A stretch of DNA of 64,000 bases, from positions 744,001 through 808,000 of the forward strand of contig NZ_JBKKJT010000002.1 of the NCBI RefSeq assembly GCF_046614675.1, read 5' to 3'. The notes beneath the pieces were generated by a model. That model saw only the letters and a program-made list of their open reading frames with translations, did no database searches and was not told the origin of the DNA. A program made the translations under genes and the position numbers. Every line of letters begins with the position of its first letter. The stretch's first letter is position 1. The stretch comes from Chryseobacterium cupriresistens (GTDB lineage Bacteria; Bacteroidota; Bacteroidia; Flavobacteriales; Weeksellaceae). Below, piece after piece: positions 60,205 through 64,000 of the stretch.

Positions 60205-60843
60205 ATGATGAAAATTAAAATATTTACAGCGGGTTGCCTTATTTCCGGGCTTTCTTTTTTCTGCGGGCAAAACCTTGAATTTAAAGATAAAAACTTTGAA
60301 AAAGCAGTGCTGGAAAATTTTGATCTGAATAGAAACGGAATACTTGAATCTCCGGAAGCAGGTAGGGTTACCAATCTGTTCCTGGTTCAGAAAGGAATTA
60401 CTTCTGTAGAAGATCTGTCACTTTTTAAAAACGTGAAAATGGTTGTTCTCGATGATAATAGAATTTCCAGCATTGTACTTAATGATTTGTCTCAGCTTGA
60501 ATTATTTTCATGTACGGGATGCAAAATTTCTTCATTCAAAGCCGAAAACCTTAAAAATTTAAGTTCATTATATCTCGATAATAATTTGTTGGAAAGTATT
60601 TCGCTGATGGAGATTCCGAAAATTGATCAATTAACATTATCTTTAAATCAATTAAAAATAATAAATCTGCTTCAGTTTAAAGTATTAAGAAAGCTGAATG
60701 TACAGCATAACAAGCTTCAGAAAATTGATATTTCCGGCAACCCGGCTTTACAAACCCTTAATATCATGGGGAATAAGATAAGAGAAACAGATATAAAGAA
60801 GGGTGCTAAAACTAACGTAACCATTTTTGGAGCTGAAGAATAG
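60205..60843 (+). CDS. Secreted leucine-rich-repeat-like protein
   Basis: 212 residues (the second ATG at 60208 is equally possible). A signal peptide (residues ~1-23, ending F-F-C-G-Q) is followed by eight or so L-x-x-L-x-L/N-x-N units, e.g. L-S-S-L-Y-L-D-N-N-L-L-E and L-D-Q-L-T-L-S-L-N-Q-L-K. F-D-L-N-R-N-G-I-L-E near residue 33 looks like a calcium-binding loop. The function, probably protein binding, is not known. It is divergent from gldB. Confidence 0.78.
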   Translation: MMKIKIFTAGCLISGLSFFCGQNLEFKDKNFEKAVLENFDLNRNGILESPEAGRVTNLFLVQKGITSVEDLSLFKNVKMVVLDDNRISSIVLNDLSQLELFSCTGCKISSFKAENLKNLSSLYLDNNLLESISLMEIPKIDQLTLSLNQLKIINLLQFKVLRKLNVQHNKLQKIDISGNPALQTLNIMGNKIRETDIKKGAKTNVTIFGAEE

Positions 60844-60852
60844 ACTAATATT

Positions 60853-61383
60853 ATGATGATAGAAACAGAACGACTGATTTTAAGAAAACTCGAAGATGAA
60901 GATTTTGAACGCATATTTTTGCTGGATTCCAATCCTGAAGTTATGAAATACATTGGTGTACCGGCTTTGACGGATATCAATGAATCAAAAAAGGTCATCA
61001 GCATGATTCAGAAACAGTATGAGGAGAATGGAGTAGGAAGGCTTGGAGTAGTAGAAAAAGAGAGCGGACTTCTGATAGGATGGAGCGGCTTGAAACTGCT
61101 TACCCATGAAACCAATGGTTATAAAAATGTGCTGGAACTGGGATATCGTTTTCTGCCGGAATCATGGGGAAAAGGATATGCTGTGGAATCCGGAAAAGCT
61201 TCTCTGGATTATGGTTTTAATGATTTAAATGCAGAAGTCATTTATGCCTATGCCCATTCTGAACATGATGCTTCCAATCATATTCTAAGAAAATTAGGTT
61301 TTGAAAAAACCGACGAGTTTGAAGAACCCGACGGAATCTGTTTCTGGTATGAACTGAAGCGTGAAAAATACAGTAAAAAATGA
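60853..61383 (+). CDS. GNAT acetyltransferase (RimJ/RimL type)
   Basis: 176 residues, or 175 from the second ATG. I-E-T-E-R-L-I-L-R-K-L near the start and E-L-G-Y-R-F-L-P-E-S-W-G-K-G-Y-A-V-E in the centre are characteristic of the RimJ/RimL branch, which acetylates protein N-termini or small amines. It overlaps the next gene by 4 bases (ATGA), so the two are translationally coupled. Confidence 0.88.
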   Translation: MMIETERLILRKLEDEDFERIFLLDSNPEVMKYIGVPALTDINESKKVISMIQKQYEENGVGRLGVVEKESGLLIGWSGLKLLTHETNGYKNVLELGYRFLPESWGKGYAVESGKASLDYGFNDLNAEVIYAYAHSEHDASNHILRKLGFEKTDEFEEPDGICFWYELKREKYSKK

Positions 61384-61913
61384 TAACAATACGAAAAGAA
61401 GAAAAAGAAGATCATCAAAAGGTCTTTCAGCTGACGGAAGAAGCTTTCAGAGAAATGGAATACAGTAATCATCAGGAACAGTTTCTGGTAGAAAAACTAA
61501 GACGTTCAGAAGCTTTCATCCCGGAATTATCATTGGTGGCCGAAGATGAAAAGGGTAGAATTGCAGGACATATTCTGTTTACTAAAATTAAAATTGTCAA
61601 TGAAGAAAAATCGTTTGAATCCCTTGCACTGGCACCTGTTTCCGTAAAACCTGAGTTCCAGAATCAGGGAATCGGAACGAAACTGATTCTGGAAGGACAT
61701 CGAATTGCCAAAGAATTAGGATATGAATCTGTAATCCTTATCGGACATGAAAAATATTATCCGCGCTTTGGTTACAAAAAAACAAGTAATTTTGGAATTT
61801 CTTTTCCATTTGATATTCCGGAAGAAAACGGAATGGCTGTAGAATTGGTAAAAGACGGATTAAAAGATAAAAAAGGAGTGGTAAAATACCCTCATGAATT
61901 TGGAATAGACTAA
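61380..61913 (+). CDS. GNAT acetyltransferase (YhbS-like)
   Basis: 177 residues. The features L-A-P-V-S-V-K-P-E-F-Q-N-Q-G-I-G-T-K-L-I (~80-99), H-E-K-Y-Y-P-R-F-G-Y and P-F-D-I-P-E-E-N fit the YhbS-type GNAT family. It is coupled to the preceding GNAT gene and lies 12 bases ahead of nadE, forming a three-gene rightward unit. Confidence 0.88.
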   Translation: MITIRKEEKEDHQKVFQLTEEAFREMEYSNHQEQFLVEKLRRSEAFIPELSLVAEDEKGRIAGHILFTKIKIVNEEKSFESLALAPVSVKPEFQNQGIGTKLILEGHRIAKELGYESVILIGHEKYYPRFGYKKTSNFGISFPFDIPEENGMAVELVKDGLKDKKGVVKYPHEFGID

Positions 61914-61925
61914 AAAATATAAATA

Positions 61926-62717
61926 ATGCAGACACAAAAAGTAATAGATCATATTGTAAGCTGGTTAAAGGATTATGCTACAAATGCTAAAGTAAACGGA
62001 TATGTAATCGGAGTTTCCGGAGGTGTAGATTCCGGAGTAGTTTCTACTTTAGCAGCAATGACAGGCATGAAAACATTACTAATCGGAATGCCGATCCGTC
62101 AGAAAGCTGATCAGGTAGATCGTGCACAGGATCATATGAATGATCTTAAATCCAGATTTCCCAATGTAGAAACAATATCTGTAAATCTGACCCCGGCCTT
62201 TGAAGAGATCTATAAAACCTTCCATGTAAATGATGAGGTGTATCCCAATGAGAATTTGACTTTTGCCAACACAAGAGCACGTCTCAGAATGCTTACACTT
62301 TATTATTACGGACAGCTGAACGGGCTTCTTGTTTGTGGAACAGGAAACAAAGTAGAAGATTTCGGAATTGGATTTTATACAAAATATGGAGATGGTGGGG
62401 TAGATGTTTCACCTATTGCAGATCTTTATAAAACTGAAGTATATGAACTTGCTAAAGGATTAAATCTTATCAAAAGCATTCAGGAGGCTATTCCTACCGA
62501 TGGACTTTGGGATACGGAAAGAACAGATGAACAACAGATTGGTGCAAGTTATCCGGAACTGGAAAAAATCCAGAAAGAATACGGAACGAAAACGGCTGAA
62601 GATTACGAAGGGAGAGATAAGGAAGTGTTCCTGATCTTCGACAGAATGCATAAAGCTGCCAGACATAAGATGGATCCTATCCCGGTTTGCGATATTCCTG
62701 AAGAATGGAGAGCATAA
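61926..62717 (+). CDS. nadE: NH3-dependent NAD+ synthetase
   Basis: 263 residues, the short form lacking the glutaminase domain. The ATP pyrophosphatase P-loop G-V-S-G-G-V-D-S-G is at ~30-38 and the substrate region G-T-G-N-K-V-E-D-F-G-I-G-F is at ~140. The C-terminus has K-Y-G-D-G-G-V-D-V-S-P and A-R-H-K-M. It makes NAD from deamido-NAD and ammonia. In flavobacteria nadE is found beside gldB/gldC; here the arrangement is kept but with genes inserted and the strand reversed. Confidence 0.93.
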   Translation: MQTQKVIDHIVSWLKDYATNAKVNGYVIGVSGGVDSGVVSTLAAMTGMKTLLIGMPIRQKADQVDRAQDHMNDLKSRFPNVETISVNLTPAFEEIYKTFHVNDEVYPNENLTFANTRARLRMLTLYYYGQLNGLLVCGTGNKVEDFGIGFYTKYGDGGVDVSPIADLYKTEVYELAKGLNLIKSIQEAIPTDGLWDTERTDEQQIGASYPELEKIQKEYGTKTAEDYEGRDKEVFLIFDRMHKAARHKMDPIPVCDIPEEWRA

Positions 62718-62769
62718 CAATACTATTCATTGGTAAGCTGACTAATACATCATATAGTAAATAATAGTT

Positions 62770-63273
62770 ATGAACGGAAAAATAAGATCTGTATTTTTTA
62801 TATGTCTGGGACTCCTTTTCGGAATGTCTGTAATGTATGTCTACAGAAACTTTATTGAAAATAAGAAAGATCGGTCAGATTCTGTAAAAAAAGAAGCAGT
62901 GAGTTACGGAAGTACTTCTTCCGATGGAAGTTCATCTGGTCAGGTTTCTATAGATCAGCTTACAGAGGAGAAAATGGTAATCAGCTATGTAAAGCAAAAT
63001 CATAAGCTTCCGGATTATTATATCACTAAAAAAGAAGCAAGGAAACAAGGTTGGAATCCTTCTCAAGGAAATCTTTGTGATGTACTACCTGGAAAAGCTA
63101 TCGGCGGAGATCAATTCGGAAACAGGGAAGGACGTTTGCCATATGGAGAAAAGTACTTTGAAGCAGATGTAAACTATCATTGTGGTGGAAGAAATGCTGA
63201 CCGTATCATCTACACTCAAAATGGTGACGTTTATCTTACCAAAAACCATTATAAAAGTTTTGAAAAACAATAA
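62770..63273 (+). CDS. Membrane-anchored barnase-type ribonuclease
   Basis: 167 residues. A single N-terminal hydrophobic helix (7-25) is followed by a Ser/Gly linker (44-60) and a barnase domain (about 60-167). The match to barnase includes H-K-L-P-D-Y-Y-I-T-K, G-K-A-I-G-G-D and N-R-E-G-R-L-P. The catalytic residues are all present: Glu131 (Y-F-E-A-D-V-N-Y), Arg141 and Arg145 (R-N-A-D-R-I-I-Y) and His160 (K-N-H-Y), with Lys79 in the position of barnase Lys27. It is expected to cleave RNA. A barstar gene begins at 63813, separated by a GIY-YIG gene. The anchored N-terminus, instead of a cleaved secretion signal, is unusual. Confidence 0.9.
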   Translation: MNGKIRSVFFICLGLLFGMSVMYVYRNFIENKKDRSDSVKKEAVSYGSTSSDGSSSGQVSIDQLTEEKMVISYVKQNHKLPDYYITKKEARKQGWNPSQGNLCDVLPGKAIGGDQFGNREGRLPYGEKYFEADVNYHCGGRNADRIIYTQNGDVYLTKNHYKSFEKQ

Positions 63274-63290
63274 TGTGTAAATAGCATCAG

Positions 63291-63325
63291 GTCATTGCGA
63301 GGAACGAAGTGACGAAGCAATCTCT
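63291..63325. repeat. Inverted repeat, left copy (REP-like)
   Basis: A 35-base element reading TCATTGCGAGGAACGAAG...GACGAAGCAATCTCT. It matches the reverse complement of 63645-63679 over most of its length, with small changes in the centre. It ends 13 bases before the GIY-YIG start codon. Similar TTGCGAGG..GAAGCAATC palindromes are dispersed in many bacterial genomes. Confidence 0.78.
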
Positions 63326-63338
63326 AAAATAACTACAG

Positions 63339-63647
63339 ATGAAAGCAGGTTTTGTCTACATTATGACGAATAAAAATCATACTACTCTTTACACAGGAGT
63401 GACTTCAAATCTGCCTAAACGTGTTCAACAGCATAAAGAATCATATTATTCTCAAAGCTTTACTTCAAGATATAATTTATATATATTGGTATACTGGGAA
63501 TCCTTTCAGGAAATAGGTGATGCTAAATATAGAGAAAAACAAATAAAAGCAGGTTCCAGGCAAAAGAAACTGGATTTAATCAATAGTATAAACCCTGATT
63601 GGAATGATCTTGCGGAGGATGTTGAAGATATTATGGATGTTTTCTGA
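63339..63647 (+). CDS. GIY-YIG nuclease domain protein
   Basis: 102 residues forming the single-domain small GIY-YIG type. F-V-Y-I-M-T-N and L-Y-T-G-V-T-S-N-L are the two-part signature, the catalytic Arg lies in N-L-P-K-R-V-Q-Q-H, and R-E-K-Q-I-K follows with the conserved Glu. The C-terminus is I-N-P-D-W-N-D-L. Such proteins are single-strand or hairpin nucleases or of unknown use. The gene is bracketed by inverted REP-like repeats, the right one starting inside the stop codon, and separates the barnase and barstar genes. Confidence 0.9.
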   Translation: MKAGFVYIMTNKNHTTLYTGVTSNLPKRVQQHKESYYSQSFTSRYNLYILVYWESFQEIGDAKYREKQIKAGSRQKKLDLINSINPDWNDLAEDVEDIMDVF

Positions 63648-63679
63648 GATTGCTTCGTCGCTAAGCTTCTCGCAATGGC
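63645..63679. repeat. Inverted repeat, right copy (REP-like)
   Basis: It is the reverse complement of the left element. It begins with the TGA stop of the GIY-YIG gene, so the unit's gene and its flank share bases. Confidence 0.78.
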
Positions 63680-63738
63680 TAGTGCATAATTTGTATTTAA
63701 GGGGTGATAAGTCGTAATTTTGAAAAATAAAATATTGT

Positions 63739-63816
63739 ATGAGTGGCTCTGAAAAGATCCGCAAAAAATGCAAGACTTTTTTAATCAATAAAAATTGGAA
63801 ATTTAATTCAATATGA
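63739..63816 (+). CDS. Possible 25-residue upstream peptide coupled to barstar
   Basis: A 25-codon frame (M-S-G-S-E-K-I-R-K-K-C-K-T-F...) ends in TGA at 63814-63816, overlapping the barstar ATG as ATGA, the layout of coupled genes. It has no homology I can name and may be chance or a remnant; support is weak. Confidence 0.2.
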   Translation: MSGSEKIRKKCKTFLINKNWKFNSI

Positions 63817-64000
63817 AGACAGTATATATAGATTTTACGGACATAGGTGACTATGAAGATTTTTACGCCCAGCTCAAGGAGAAAATTCAGCTTCCTGAGC
63901 ATTTTGGGGATAATCTTGATGCCCTTTTTGATACCATCACCGGTAGTCTGGAAATGCCGCTCCATTTAGAATTCGTCAACATGACTGTAGATCAGCTGGA
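63813..64000 (+). CDS. Barstar-family ribonuclease inhibitor (partial at window end)
   Basis: 62 codons are visible and the frame runs off the window. The pattern L-P-E-H-F-G-D-N-L-D-A-L-F-D matches barstar L-P-E-Y-Y-G-E-N-L-D-A-L-W-D. Both key acidic residues (the equivalents of Asp35 and Asp39 of barstar) that plug the barnase active site are present, followed by I-T-G-S-L-E-M-P-L-H-L-E-F. It is the expected inhibitor of the ribonuclease encoded about 540 bases upstream. Confidence 0.92.
   Translation, partial: MKTVYIDFTDIGDYEDFYAQLKEKIQLPEHFGDNLDALFDTITGSLEMPLHLEFVNMTVDQL

Noticed and set aside
63576..63965. Leftward 129-codon frame covering the barstar start
   Set aside because: It overlaps the end of the GIY-YIG gene, the right inverted repeat and barstar; the barstar and GIY-YIG matches are clear on the other strand.
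1..64000. CRISPR arrays, tRNA or rRNA genes, transposase genes
   Set aside because: No regularly spaced repeats with unique spacers, no cloverleaf-type sequences and no transposase motifs were seen on either strand by eye.

Overview
The window looks like chromosomal DNA of a Chryseobacterium-type flavobacterium (Bacteroidota). The DNA is AT-rich. Promoters carry the Bacteroidota -7 element TAnnTTTG, most often as TATCTTTG. Family markers include GldB/GldC gliding proteins, GLPGLI-family proteins, a type IX secretion sorting tail, a PafA alkaline phosphatase and double-glycine leader peptides. No tRNA, rRNA, CRISPR array, prophage or classical transposase was seen. Genus assignment is inference from these markers; no search was run.

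Layout. 1-6100: a partial polyphosphate kinase, dnaK, a divergent HxlR regulator/DUF3291 pair and a di-haem cytochrome c peroxidase. 6100-14300: two long paralogous repeat-built secreted proteins and a membrane-anchored TPR/HTH regulator, separated by large non-coding stretches. Those stretches carry a shared set of 11-bp direct repeats upstream of all three genes, and a duplicated 105-bp block. 14300-19300: racemase, hydrolase, acyltransferase-like membrane protein and an AraC-DoxX-cupin cluster. 19400-27250: small secreted peptides, two GLPGLI proteins, and a duplicated cassette of small membrane protein plus helical protein, in which two very short genes are easily missed. 27300-35300: cyclase, then a five-gene operon of porin, dicarboxylate transporter and succinate dehydrogenase CAB, then an Ntn hydrolase. 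35700-39530: bacteriophytochrome kinase with its haem oxygenase, then malate dehydrogenase. 39680-48000: hydrolases, GNAT/VOC enzymes, a Cys-rich double-glycine peptide, PafA and a TPR/AraC pair. 48100-52700: a T9SS cargo protein, then a cobalamin riboswitch driving a TonB receptor and a BtuG-like lipoprotein. 52800-62700: housekeeping (cca, tsaC-like, cystathionine gamma-synthase, gldC, gldB, nadE) with GNATs and small membrane proteins. 62770-64000: a membrane-anchored barnase-type RNase and the start of a barstar gene, separated by a GIY-YIG nuclease gene tightly bracketed by inverted repeats.

The most interesting points are (1) the candidate regulon of 11-bp tandem operators linking the TPR/HTH regulator to the two repeat proteins; (2) the barnase-barstar pair split by a GIY-YIG inverted-repeat element; (3) the duplicated small-membrane-protein cassette; and (4) the recurring arrangement of a small peptide gene just upstream of a GLPGLI gene.
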